This document shows, piece after piece, positions 40,672 to 54,800 of a stretch of 64,000 nucleotides of DNA; position 1 is the stretch's first letter, and every line of letters begins with the position of its first letter. The stretch covers positions 3,046,001 through 3,110,000 of the forward strand of contig CAJHZI010000253.1 of the NCBI GenBank assembly GCA_905160935.1. Direction: 5' to 3'. The notes beneath the pieces are model-generated. The model did not search any database. It worked only from the letters and a program-made list of their open reading frames with translations, and was not told the DNA's origin. Both the position numbers and the translations under genes were made by a program. The stretch comes from Enchytraeus crypticus (taxonomy: Eukaryota > Annelida > Clitellata > Enchytraeida > Enchytraeidae).

Positions 40672-40672
40672 A
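40262..40672. repeat. CAT array interrupted by regular ATAATT blocks
   Basis: ATCATCATCATAATTATCAT repeats with ATAATTAT palindromes every 15-40 bases, starting from an ATT run at 40260-40290. No F1 body adjoins it. It ends about 450 bases before the Neto start codon. Confidence 0.9.
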
Positions 40673-41117
40673 TTTCAGAACAATATTGTGCCATTGAATA
40701 GCGCTTGAACCAGGTCTACTTTTATACGTTTGGAAGTTTTATGTTGGATTTTCAGGGCGTGTGCATTCGCCTCAGACACTTGGAATAACATAATTAGCCT
40801 TTCTGCGCGGTTGTGTAGTGTGAATTCGAAATGAATGCAAGTTGCACTACACATGAAGACATTCCGCCAATCTGATATGAACCGGTCCGGTCTGAAAAAG
40901 CAGGATGGATATATTTCAAGATTTAATCCCACGAGGGATAACAATTACTGTTAAATTTACGCTTCTTAGATTATAAAATAATGATTATATGCAGTCGTTA
41001 ATTTGAAGATTGTAATTTTGGAAATGCTATAATTTTTATCGAGTCGTTACTGCCGTTAGTCGTTACTCGCAAACATCAGCTAACGAATGGGATACGTTTC
41101 AATTAAAGAAAGTTTAA

Positions 41118-41196
41118 ATGACGGGAAATCGTATCTGGTCTGCCAAAACTTTATGCGTGATTCTACTGCACATGACAGTTTGGTCAAACATGAAAG
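41118..41196 (+). CDS. Neto exon 1: start codon and signal peptide
   Basis: Reads [20 protein letters not shown] then VWSNMK and ends in phase 1 before GTACGT. Basic n-region, hydrophobic core TLCVILL. The start is bounded by an in-frame TAA directly before the ATG; the Kozak context is weak (T at -3, A at +4). The phase matches the next exon. Confidence 0.82.
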
Positions 41197-41610
41197 GTAC
41201 GTCAATCTACGATTTTGCATTGTTGTTAATTTTGTAAATTTTACAGCTTTTTAATATATAGCCTAGTATCACAGATCCATTTTTGTATTTTTTAATTTAA
41301 TATCACAGTTCTTTGAAGGCAACGGCTTCATATCCTGAAGTTCCTGATTAACTACCATGTTGTATTTTTTCTAAAATGTTAAAAGAAATAGGAAGAAGAG
41401 TTGGATAGGACACATTCTAAAGGGAGATTGTTTACTTAAGGAGGTCATAGTAAGCACAATGGAAGGAAAGAGAGGCAGAAACATGCCGATATTAGGAATC
41501 TTAGATGATTTAAAGATCCACTTATATGTGGAGATGAAGAGGAAAACGGAAGGGACGAGTGGAGGCGTTATATTCCATGGACCTGCCAGTAGGCAGTACA
41601 CTAAGAGAGA

Positions 41611-41646
<36 letters not shown>

Positions 41647-43202
41647 TTGTATCTATTTTATGGGCACTGAGCGGTGATAAAGAAGATCAATATTATTAGA
41701 TAGAGCTTATGATTCGTGTTTCGGAATTTTATAAAGAATTTGTCACGATAATCTATAGAATATAAATACTGAAAGATATCAATTTTTAAACATTTATTTA
41801 TATCTGTGTGATTTAGTTAGAATTTTTTAATTTTGTTTTAGGTGGTAAATTAGTGTCCATGGCAATGGCAGATATATTTTTGCAACCGCAGAGTCTTTCA
41901 GAAGAACTCATACCAGTGATTTGTCGTAACTTTACCATAGGCAACGGTAGAAGTCGGGATTTCTCGAGTCCTAACTTCCCACAACAGTATCCCAACAGAA
42001 CCAATTGCGTCACTACTATTTCTGGTAAGTCCGCTATTAGGAAAAAGGCGATAATTTCATCTGTCAGAATATATGAGAATATACAAGTATTTATATGTGT
42101 AAGTTATATATGTTTATTGACTAAGCTTACCTAAACTTTTAACAATAACCTTTTCCATAATTCTCTTTATAGTTTTAAAGTAGTGACCATTGGTTTGGTT
42201 ACAAAAAATATTACATGTAATTTGTCAAATGAAAAGGCTTTACACTTTATGTGCTGATCTAAACCATTAATGCATCCTACCAATACTAATAACATATTTA
42301 AACTCATATTTACAAATGAAAATATATTGTTAGTTTATTTTAGATTTTCTTTTATCAACTCAAGTTACCTAGATCCTTCTTCAGGTCAAATTAAAATGAG
42401 ACCAAATCCAGAATCTCCTCTTTTCCTGCCATAATCAATGAAAGCAAGAACTGAGGGGAGCTTTTAGTGAAACAACATCAAGAGTTTTATACTGTATTTC
42501 AGTAGAAGTTTACATGTAGATATGACGAAAAGAAATGCATGTAGACTATGCGATTGGATCAAGCTATTGATTGACGGAAAGATAAGCAATGAATAAGGAA
42601 GATCATTTTGGATAGGAATACATGCCTTCAGTCATCATGGACTTCTATTTAGTTGTGAAAACATTATGAAAGAATATCGATAGATAATTTATTTAGATAT
42701 AAAATAGTTGTTATTGAAAGAGTTTCTAAGAGAATCAATACAGATAGAAAGTTAAAAAATGGGATACGAAATTGAAACTAAGAAAAGCTGGATAGACAGA
42801 CTAAATGCGATTATACAGTAATGGTTTGCAGAGGGAAGTAATAGAAGATAAAAAAAAGCTAAAAAGCTAAAGCTAAGGTTAACGTCAGTTTCCTCACTCG
42901 AAAGCGATGTCAGTGACCGGCGAGCCCAGGATTTGAACCCGCACCATCATCATCATCATCATCAAGGGAACATAATTAGAGACTGATCAAGATATGGGCT
43001 GTTGGATGTTTTGGTAACAAATTTATATATAGAGAAGAGAGGACAGCAGAAAATAGAATTGGTTAGAAGAGTTTTATGCAGTAAGAAATATTAAATGTAT
43101 GAATTAGTTGTATTTATGGGAGTAGCAGAAGTAGTATTGTATGTCTCACTCTATGGAGATTAGCATATCTTTGCCATCTCCATTTATTATCTGGCACACA
43201 AC

Positions 43203-43247
<45 letters not shown>

Positions 43248-43412
43248 TTCAACACTCAGTCTTACATGTAGTGTTATGAGGATTTCTTTTTTGTTTCCAA
43301 TTTAATTTGCTTCTGTTCAATATGTCTAATCTACAGAACATGGCATGCTTTATTTTTCTAGTTACCCCTTCTCTTTCTCTTTTTTCATTTCTTTCGTCTC
43401 TGTCATACTCTG

Positions 43413-43445
<33 letters not shown>

Positions 43446-44708
43446 TCTCTCTCTTCCTCTCTCTCTCAATATCTCTCTCTTTCTCTAGCTATCTAGCTAT
43501 CAATCTCTCTCTCTCTCTTTCTTTCCCTATATCTATTGCTATCATTCGTTCCTTGGATGCTGTGAAAGTGATCAGACATTTCTTTAATCAGGAAGACCGG
43601 AGTAGACGGTTGCAGTTGTAATTATAGATCTTTGCAGAACGTCGGCATTTCTCTTACTGCGTAAATAAAGTGAGAGGACCTTAAGAACCATCGCCGCTGC
43701 TGCCATTTAGAAATTGTATTTATAGATAACAACAAAAACACCCTATATGCAAGGATCTTCTACGATAACAGTTAGCACGTTGCAGACAAATATAATTAAC
43801 ATTTAGCAATAATAAAAGTCCTGTAAATATATATAATGTTTGATCCTCGAAGAATCGGGGATATTGTGATTTGAATTTAAAAGAATTAGTATATAAAAGC
43901 AATACTAATTGGCGCGATATACCAATAAGTACTGTTGTGGAATTCCCCGTGTTGTGTCCGGGTTGTTTGAAGAATTGACCAACCGGTTAGTGCACGTGTT
44001 GTAGAAGGCGACTTAAGCACTAGGATTCATACCAACGTCAGAAGGGCATTTTGGTTGGTGAGCGCCTAGGCTCCAGAAATTGCTAGAAAATTTAAACGAA
44101 TGGAAAAGTCTCGAATAGGGGATTGGCTGGTGATGTGGTGTAGGACAGAGTGGATTTGAGACAGTCTATATGGATCCCGACCCTGGTTAAACTGGGATTC
44201 AAGGGATGATGATGATGAGTATAAAAAGCAATAGAAAGTTGGAAATATAATAAAGGAGAAAAGAAAAGTTAATAGAGTAAACGTTGGCATTGTAAGACAG
44301 AGGCTGGATATATTTACTGTGTAAATAATTATTTCCACCAGTTAACTATAATTGAATTATGCTGCTTACAGAATTGACAAGTTTAAACAAGGGAAGCTTG
44401 AGAATAGATCAATTGAAAGCAGCCATTGTTTCGTAAAAGCGGACTGATTTTAAAGGCGATAATGCCTTCAACACTAGGCCTACTTATTGATAATTCCTCA
44501 AAAATACTTATTGGTATATCGCGCCAATTAGTATTGGTGTGGAAATGAATCAAATGTAACCAGTGCGATTTCAATATGGATGGTATTGATGTGCTTATTG
44601 CATACTACTCGAAATGCAGTCTATTGATTTCTTTATGTTTTATTTTATTTGTTTGTTGCACATTTCCGATTTTTTCTGTTCTGCATGTGTTTTGGTTACG
44701 CAAGTGAC

Positions 44709-44777
<69 letters not shown>

Positions 44778-44792
44778 CAGTTATACCTACAA

Positions 44793-44841
<49 letters not shown>

Positions 44842-47800
44842 TATATATATACGAGTGTATACATGTATATACATATATTTTCATGTATACATCTAGTGAC
44901 ATGTGATGGAGGTACGTCCCTGACATCATCCTTGCATGAGGAAACGGACGGTAAACCTTTATTATTATTATTATTATTACTATTACTATTATTATTAATA
45001 ATATTGTTGTTGTTGTTGTTGCATACATATACATAACTAAACAGGCTGCAGCAATATATACTATTGTGTAGAAGTAAGAGTTTATCATAGCGAGGCAGAT
45101 AACTGGAAATCCAAATTTCAAAGCCTACTCGGCAATACACACTAAACAAATGTAAAACATCAGCCAAATGCAAAAAAGCTTCGAGTTGAATTGAATTACT
45201 AATCAATAATTTATGTGAAATCACTGGCTGACTAAAAGCAAATCGGTTCTAGATTTCTCACCTCCGATATCCCATTAAAACAGTTGCAACACAAAGTTGA
45301 ACTAAATTCTTTGTTTAACCAAAGTTTAACCAAATTCTTTGTTATTCATTATTTAAAAACGAATTTTGGAAAAATTGTATTTGCCGTTATCTCTTGAGAC
45401 AGTCTCAAATGCACATTTTCCATTGTAACTATAGACGTACCTACATTCCTTTCACTGTCTGGTTTGTCTCTTCAATTATCCATTTAGAGCTACGTGTACC
45501 ATGAAAATTTCTTAAAATCAGTTTATTATAAATTAATATTTTAGCAATTGGTTGCTTGATTGATTGACTAACTAATTGATTGATTGTTTAATTGTGTAAT
45601 TGATTCAACAATCAGTTAATTAAGACAAATTTACTAATTCATTGATTGACTGATTTATTGACTTAATTATCCGGTCATCTTAATCGGCCGTTTGACTGAT
45701 TGATCGAATGACTGATTAATTGATTACTTATTTAATTCGTTCATTTATTTTTAATCGATCGATTGATTGACTGACTAACTGATTTATTGACTGATTCATT
45801 GATTGACTTAATTAGTTGACCAGCCTTGCTCCTGATTAGTCGATTGATTGATTACTTATTTAATTCATTTATTCATTAATTAATCGAATGATTACCTATT
45901 TAATTCATCTATTCATTAATTGATCGATTGATTACCTATTTAATTCATCTATTCATTAATTGATCGATTGATAGATTACTCATTTAATTCATTTATTCAC
46001 TAATTGCTCGACTGATTCATTGATTAATCATTTAATTCATTTATTCATTAATCGATCGATTGATTGATCGACTAACTCTCGTTCTCTTACTGCCACACAG
46101 CTCCGCCGATGCAGCGAGTACGCCTGGACTTCTATGATGACTTTCACATGGAAATCTCAGTCGACTGCGCTTACGACCACCTAGAAATCAGAGATGGGCC
46201 GTTTGGCTATTCGCCTCTAATCGGAAGATTCTGTGGGCAGAGACGTCCGCCGCTGCTGCAATCGACCGGAAGGAACCTCTGGCTTAGCTTTCACTCCGAT
46301 GATTCCATTCAATATTCCGGATTCCGAGGAGTCTATGAATTCTATACTGACAACGGGGCGGCTGATATGAGGCCAGGTATTGAAGCTCATTGTTTTCTTC
46401 TTTTTTGATTCCAGTTTTATTAAAAACTTTGATGTTTTGATTCTATTACATTAATAGTTTACAATTGTTTCGGTTATTAATTAAATAACTCAGATTTTAA
46501 CTATATTTTGATTTCTGATTTTGTATAGATGGATTTACTTCTAAGTTAATAGTTAGATTGAAGAAAAATGATTTTACATTAGTTTCAATGGACATCATCA
46601 CCGTTATATTCTCGGTAATACAATTTCAACAAAGGTCGGGATACGAATGGACCTTCTCCACTCCTCTCTGTCCAATACCACATCAAAACCCTTTCCATTC
46701 GTTTGAGAAAATTTTGTAGCAATTCTGGAGCCTAGGTGCTCACCAACTGAGTGCCCTTTGTGACATTGGTTTGGATCTTAGTGCTTTAGTCGCCTTCTAC
46801 GACACGCTTAGTCACCTATTAGAATATTCTTCATGCAACTTGTACGCAACACGGAGGTTTTTATTAGTTTTAATACTAAGATTTCAATTTTTACTTGCGC
46901 CTTTTACCCTGATTAAATTCCTATGAATAGGAATACCTACTACAGATCTCGTTTCTCCAGTGATTTGATGCAAAAACATCAAGGAGGAGCTAAACACCTA
47001 TGAATAGGAGCATCTGTATTGGGTCATATACATGTATTTTAGAGGTGTGATAAAGTAGAGCATCAAGAAAGGAGATCTAGAGTCAATAAGCATGATTGAC
47101 TTTCTACGATTTAATTGTTTCATTGTGACCCCCTACTGACTGAATACCGATAGAACTACGTAATGTATTAAGCAGTAGTAAGTTGGTGGCTTTTACGTAG
47201 GCTATCAGTCAAGCAGGCAAGTAGGAACTCTAGTGAAGTAACCCGTGTGATGTTCGGGACACTGAAGAGTAGCCCAACCGTACACTGCACTTGACGTAAG
47301 AGGTGACTGAGCAAGAACTGATGAATGCAACGGGAAACCACCTAAGAAGCCTTTTTAGTCCCAAGCTATAGGCTACATTAAGGTGTGGATAAGGCACAGC
47401 TTGTTGCGAAATGGAACTGGCTAGTCGAGATGGTGCTGTTTATGGAACGTGAAAGTAGTTTGTGAGTAGGAATATGTACCTTGAATCCGCCATTAGCAGA
47501 GCACTAGAGAGTAAAGTTTAGAGTTTATATTCGCACAACAAGGTTGCTGCCATTGACGGTAGGTCTATGATTCCAAATCGATTCCTCTAATTTATCAGTT
47601 AAACGTACTATCAACTCTACCATCCAACCTGTTTGAATGTCTAACATGTTATGTTAGACATGTTATGTTAACATGTTATGTTAGACATTATCCTTTGAAG
47701 CAAACAGCTATAAAACTAAGAAAGAGAATAAATTTCATGTATGTTATTATCTTCTTTTAGGCCTATGTAATTTTTTCCTTGTGAAAGGGAAAAGCTTACA

Positions 47801-48737
47801 AAAAACCATTTATTTAATGGTAAGTTTTACTGGAAGCAAATGAATCCATAGGATTCTAGGTATAAAACCTTCCATTTAACGACAAATTTTACTGGAAGCA
47901 AATGAATCCATTGGATTCTAGGTTTATGCAAATCACGCGTCCGTACTCGCCCGCCTGTTGGATAAATTTCGCTCGAGTGTAAAACATGTTTGTCGGTGGC
48001 AACGCTACTCATGGGTCGTCATCAATTGTTGTTTCGTTGACATCAGACAACCGACCAGCACCATCAGTCGAGCAACGGCTCAAATCCATTTATTTTCCAC
48101 GTGGCAATGATTGAGCTAAGTCTCGAGCTTCACAACTCCAGATCTCCAGGGTAGAAATCACCATGACGTCGATAGGAGACTAGAGAGGAATCAGTTTAGT
48201 ACTGGCTGTAACATAGGCTCTAATATTCTTCTTCTTCAGTGCACTGCCAAGTGCCAGGTTCAAGGTACATATTTATACTCAAAGTCTGCTTTCTCGCTCC
48301 ATAAGAGCACTCCTTAGATCAACAAGCTAATCCCTTCACAAAGTCTATGCCATATCCATACCTTATTTAGCCTATAGCTTGGAAAAAATTTGGCTTCTGA
48401 TGTGGTTTCCCGTTGCCTTCCTCAGTTAGACGGATTAATTACTATTTAATTATGGGGAAAATATTTCGTGGTGAGGTGGGTCCCCTCTTGCCATCCTCAG
48501 CTCCTGCCTTTGTCGCCTCTTACGTACACGCAGCAGATTGTTTGCGGTTGCCCTATTTTGCAGTTGTCCAACCACACCCAAGCAAAACACAGGTTCTAAT
48601 ATCAACAGTTTAAATTAACAGAAACGTTAGTCTACATGTGTTCTATTATTAACAAGGCCTTTTTGAGTGTCTTAAAAAGTGTGGGAGAATGAAGCTTTTC
48701 ATATATCATAGACCCGATTTGGAAGTGGCTTTCCATT

Positions 48738-48802
<65 letters not shown>

Positions 48803-51800
48803 GAGAGAGAAAAAGAGAGAGAATATTATTATTATTGGATCAAAAAGTAGCATACACTAAATGAAATGATAAAAAAGCACACAGGTATAGTCAAATTAAA
48901 TCCAAGGCAAAATAAAATAGTAGAAAATTATAAAAAAAAGGATCGAATTACAACAATAAAGCAAATTACGTAGCGACAAAAGCAAAAAGACATCAATGAG
49001 ATCGAGAAGCGTTGAACACTATATTATCCAGAGTTATCAGGCAAATACAAAAATAAAAATGAAACTAAATCGACGTAAATTCAATATAGATAGAGAGATA
49101 TATGTATATTTTTTGTTCACATATCACACAGCACAAAGACAGACCATATGTGGAATCGGCTTTCCGTTCATCGAACTTTGAGCAAAATTATTTCTAAACT
49201 ATTTTTATTTTGATAAATGGAGATTTGCAATATTTTGCTCAATTTTATTTATTTATTTCAAGTTCTGATAGTCATTGTTTTCATTAGCGACTTAAATTTC
49301 TTGAACTTCACGTGACTTCATTCTCTAAATAAAATTGAAAACCTCACTATTTTCAAGGTAATCTGTAAAAACCCTGCACATTTGCTGGTGCATTTGTTAC
49401 CTCCACAAAACAATTATAATTACCCAACCCGAAGGAATACTGCTAAGAGATGCTTTTCCCTTCCCATAAAACGAAGCAGTCTGAGCGATAAAAACTTCAT
49501 TACTCGTATGATTCTAGATGATGCTAGTTAATTTAATGAATACTAAAAGATTCTTCTTTACTCATAGTACAGTACGCCCTATAGGGTAATTATGAATAGT
49601 ATAAGCCATTGATTTATGTAATGTTGTAATATAATGTGGTAAATGTTAGCGAGAACAATTTTTAGTTTTATCTCTCTTATATCTAGCCTATTAACTGTTT
49701 ATGCTACATCTGTAATTTGTTATGCTGTGTCTGTTGGAATTTCTGCACTGCAACTTTCTGCGGTTGTCAGATTGAACGAAAATAAACGAATATATTATTA
49801 TTACTAAATCATTACTAACATTCATTCAATTCAGAAGTTAGTTCTTTGTACATTGAGTGGCCTGGATATCTCGAACAATAATTACATTTCAATGGTCCAA
49901 GAGATTTTAACACTAAAAAAACTTGAAATAAAAGTTGAAAGTAGGATCTCGCCGCTGGATGATGCTGCCTCAAGTTAGACAGGCAGTGCGTCGACTGCGG
50001 TCAGTGTAATTGGATTAGCATAATTTAACAAGGAAAATCACAGCCCAAGGCTGAGGCGCCTCTACTCTAGAAAATATTTGAGAGAATAAATATCCTATTA
50101 TTAATACCTTATTATTAATAAGATATCTTTTAAAATCCTCTTGGCATTTATGAATGACAAATGTAAATTGTCTTGTAAAAGTAATATAAAATTCCAGCAT
50201 TTAACGTTTATTCATTACTATTCAATGTATGACAAAATTATTTTATGTATTTATTATTTATATATATATATATACAAAATTTGGTATTTAGTTAATCAAT
50301 GTAATAATTGAGCTTTAATTACTGAGTAATCTACTGTGCGATGGTTCAGAATCACGAATATTGTCGACTGACCTCCGGATTAATGGCGGTTACCGTTACT
50401 AATTATTGGTTATAACCAATAATTATATTCTAATGATCGCGTCCGTCATTTCTGATATGTCAAAAGCAGTTTAGGTAAGAAAGAATTTTAGAAAATTAGA
50501 CGATTTATATTTGTAAATCGGTTGCTTGGTTGAAAATGGAAGAATGGTACAAGATAAAAGAGTTGGATGAAGACCCAAAGGAAATTCAAAATATTGGAAT
50601 GATGAGGATATATGAGAACAGATGAACAAATGTCAGAGTTATGTACCATGGCCCTGCCATTAGGCAGCACACTGAGAGAGAAGAAATAGTTTTTTATGGA
50701 GTAACTGGAAAGCCGAAAAAATTCATTGGGGTGAAGCTGCTTGCGTCTCCAGAACCTGGAATATCGACTCCATATGTCCGAGGAATCGTCAGGAATCTGT
50801 TTTGATACAAGGCAGTCTAGCCACTACATGATCTGAATATAAGAAAGGCAAAACAAAAAGTTAAGAAAACTTAATTTTTCAATTTGAGTTATATTATGTA
50901 ATACTTATATCTTGACATTTATTGTAAATATTGCAATCAATACAAGTTCTGTGAATGCTGCTATACGTGAACTTAGATCAAAACTTCCCACAGCCTTTTG
51001 TAACCATTTTGCACTCTATTGTTACGGGATGTTTTAGCATTTTCCACTTTAGACTTAAATAGATGCTTTAGAGAGGATTGAAGAAGAAGAAGATTAGTAG
51101 TGACAAAATAGAATCTGTTTAAACCTGACACGCACGTGTTTTAGCTTGAACGGCTTAAAAGTTAACTGATCACACTTGATATCATGAGAAGGTCAGAGTA
51201 AATTAATTTAGATATTTCATAGTATAGCCAAATAACTGTACTTAAAACTTACACATGAAACTTGAGCCAACTAATTAGTAAGTGGCTGGAGCCAGTGGCG
51301 AAGTCGGTAAGATACTCGATCGCGGATCAGTATGTACGGGATTCAAATCCGGGGCTCACTCGTCACTGACATCGCTTTCGAGTGAGGAAACTGACGTTAA
51401 CCTTAGCTTTACCAGCTTTTAACCATATTCATATAGCTACACTTGAAGGAAAATGGCAGAGTTAAGCTAGAAGGGCAATTTATGCGTTAGTTATCTCATG
51501 CCAACAAGTGCAGCTGTTGTTAGGTTTACTTTTCTCGAATCTTTCTCGAAAAGCTTTCTATTTTTATTTCACCCAAATGCAGTAAATTAATACAGCAATG
51601 ACAAACTAACATAGGCTTCAATACAATTATACCATAAATAATAAAGAATAAATAAACAAATTCATTCTGTGAGAATTCTCAATGAGCTAAATATAACTTG
51701 CTCCGTGCTAACTCGTTGTTCATAAAATGGCAGACATTAGATCTGCCATTAGCAGACGCTTCTTCTTGTCTTCTGCTCCGACAATATGGCTTCACTGCCA

Positions 51801-54800
51801 CAAGATCTTCGTTCTTGTTACTGTACTTACCTTTTCCCACCATAAACATAAATAATCTATCCTGACCATTTTTGATCACCGGACTGGCTTTGTTTAGGAT
51901 CTTACTTCTCCTCAGCACATTTCTTTTGTAGATTAGTATGGGTGAATTGATCTGTAGTGATGTGTGCTGTTGGGGACGTCTCTGACATCGTCCCTGGATG
52001 AGGAAACGTACGTTAAGCCTTTATTATTATTATTATTATTAATATTAATACCTTACTGGGCAAGCTAAGAACCTATTTTTTTCCGCCATAGGGCATAGTT
52101 GTGACCCTCTTTCCCTGGTTGTATAGGCCTATTCAGTTGTCATCGTGTGGTGTTTGGCGTCTCATTGTGCATGGTCTGCAGAGACGTCCCTAACATTGCC
52201 TTTTGGCGAGGAGACGGGACGTTACATTCTTATTGATTGATTAATTGAGATTTCCATGTCACTTTTAAAGTTTTTTATTCAATCAAATCTGTAATACATG
52301 AAACTCTGGTGGCACAGTTCTGGTGGCACCTTGATAACTTTTCTGCCATTTTGATCGCAAAAAACATCGCATTTTATAGCTATTTTTAATTATATTTTTA
52401 GCTGATAAATTAATTGTAAATATGACTGTGTGATATAGACACTTATTAGACAATTAAACAATTTGTGGTGTATTAAATAAAATAAATTAGTAATTTTGCT
52501 GTCACAAATAGTTCGAATCTTCTCTAACGTTCTAACTAGTTTTTCTTGTTTATAATTCTAATTTTTAATTTCCTTTTTTGAATCTATAGCCGTTCTGAGT
52601 CAGTTTTGCTTGAAAATGAAACATCACAAAAGCTTCCTCATCCATGATATGCATGCTTCTAATTTCAGTTTTCCACAACCCATTCCATGCTGTCAACTGT
52701 TACTATAGGCCATATATTTATGATAGTCACATTACGGCTGATTGATGTGCTTTAATTTAGAAAAATCTAAACCTAATTGTTAAGTTTAGCGTAAATTACC
52801 CCTCAGGAGAGAACATGTAGTTCAATGGAGGGGAAAAGGCTGGATTTGAACGCTACTCCTACTGATCCGCAGTTAAGCGATTTATCTATTTGGTGCCTCC
52901 GATAAATTATTATAATCTATGATAAGCTGAAAGAGATAATCTAGATCTTTTTGTAAAATATTTTACTAAGTTTTTCTCTCTAAAATTCTTTTCTCGCTCA
53001 TTAGCGATTCAGAACGCTTTCAATATGCAGCTTTCTGTTCCACTTTTGACCAAAAACACATTTCCTCAGGAATTCTGATCTCTGACATAAGTTCCTTTTC
53101 CGAAATGCATGAGATACTTGGTAATAGAAGTGATAGAGGCAATATTAGAAGAGATCATTGAGGCAGTAATAGAGGAAGTTATTGAGGCAGTAATAGAGGA
53201 AGACATTGAAGCAGTAATAGATGAAGTCATTGAGGCAGTAACAGAAAAAGTCATTGAGTCAGTAATAGAAGAAGTCATTGAGGCAATAATAGAGGAAGTC
53301 ATTGAGTCAATAATAGAGGAAGTGATAGAGTCAATGGTATTTCATTGATTGGAGCAGTGCTAAAGGCAGTAATGGAGGCATTGATAGAGGAAGTGATAGA
53401 GGCAGTAATAGATGCATTGATAGAGGAAGTGATTGAGGCAGTAATAGAGGCATTGATAGAGGAAGTGATAGAGGCAGTAATAGAGGCATTGATAGAGGAA
53501 GTGATAGAGGCATTGATAGAGGAAGTAATAGAGGCACTGATAGAAGAAGTGATAGAGGAAGTGATAGAAACTGAAATAGAGTTAGCGATAAAAGAAAAGA
53601 TAGAGATAGTGATATTGGAAGTTGTAAATAAATTTAATCCAGACTCTCGCATAGAAACTTAAACTTGCAATTTTAACAAGCAGAGTGTTAAGAAGTCAAG
53701 AAAAAAATGTTAAAATAAAATTAATAACTAATAAATAAGTTTAAATGTAATAAATCAGTTTTAATATTAAATTAAATTTTAGAAAAAATCTCCAATTTAG
53801 AATTGAAATGCTACTATATTTCATATACTCCATCTGATTTATTTAAATGATTCAACCATTTTGAACATTGGAGTTAGAAAATTCTCACAAAATACAGCAA
53901 TTCACATGAAATGAAAAGGACACAAAGGTCCGAAGACTCTATGTGCCCTCTTAAGAGAATAAAATAATAAAAGAATTAAGCATCATTACAATATCATAGA
54001 TGTGATCATTATGCAATATTTAAGATGTAAGCAGGGTTGTAATGCGGTGCTATGACTCTGATGTTCAGGGGCGGGCTACAAGCTGGTAGAGATGGCGGCA
54101 TCTGACGGTGGAATAGTATCTCAGAGGGACGTACCGAGTGATTGGATTGAAGCCAGCAACGTAACTGATGTGTCACTTGATTATACGTGGGTTTTCCAAG
54201 CTCCGCCCGGCTACAAGGTTGCTACTGTCTTGTTTACTTAATCTACTGTTTAACTGTCACGTTTAACTTTACTTATCATTTTACTTATCTTTACTTATGT
54301 TTACTTGTCTTGTTTAAAAATATACAGTTTAACTGTCAAGTTTATGTTTACTTATCTTTTTACTTATCTTTACTTATGTTTAATTGTCTAATTTAAAAAT
54401 CTACAGTTTATCAGTCAAGTTTAACGCCTGTTTCCACAGCATAAGCGATAGTGTCAGAGACAGTCAAGCTGGGGTTCGAACCGAAGATCTCTTGGTTATC
54501 ATAAAAGCTTGCTTCCCTTTCTTCAACCTAAATCGATACTTGTATTTTTATATATGTTGTTTTCCAGTCTTGTGGTTATTGTATACTGGATCGATGATAA
54601 ATTACAGTTATTGTTGTAGATGTTTATTGAGCAAGAACTAAAGAAGGGAGCGGACAACTGATTCAAGGCCATATTTTTCCAAAAGCTAAGGGCTACATTT
54701 AAATGTGGATACGATGTATGAAGTACACATTTTTAGGGCGCATGCCAGTGCTTTCGTGGCCTTTGAGTCCTTTTTCACTTTATCTCATGTAATTCCTGCG

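Larger units (their letters stand above)
48600..53050. other. Neto intron 3, mostly unique sequence
   Basis: Apart from the AG tract, F2, F3 and F5 pieces listed separately, I see only AT-rich unique sequence and a tRNA-like remnant near 52830-52895 (minus). No coding exon with CUB or other recognisable residues was found between 46376 and 54069. Confidence 0.6.

Noticed and set aside
44614-45224. Tyr/Ile-rich ORFs on both strands
   Set aside because: Frames through AT and ATT microsatellites plus an F5 LINE end.
51679-51918. 79-residue minus-strand ORF as a gene
   Set aside because: It overlaps the F5 LINE end and has no recognisable domain; similar sequence occurs in antisense at about 7280-7320.
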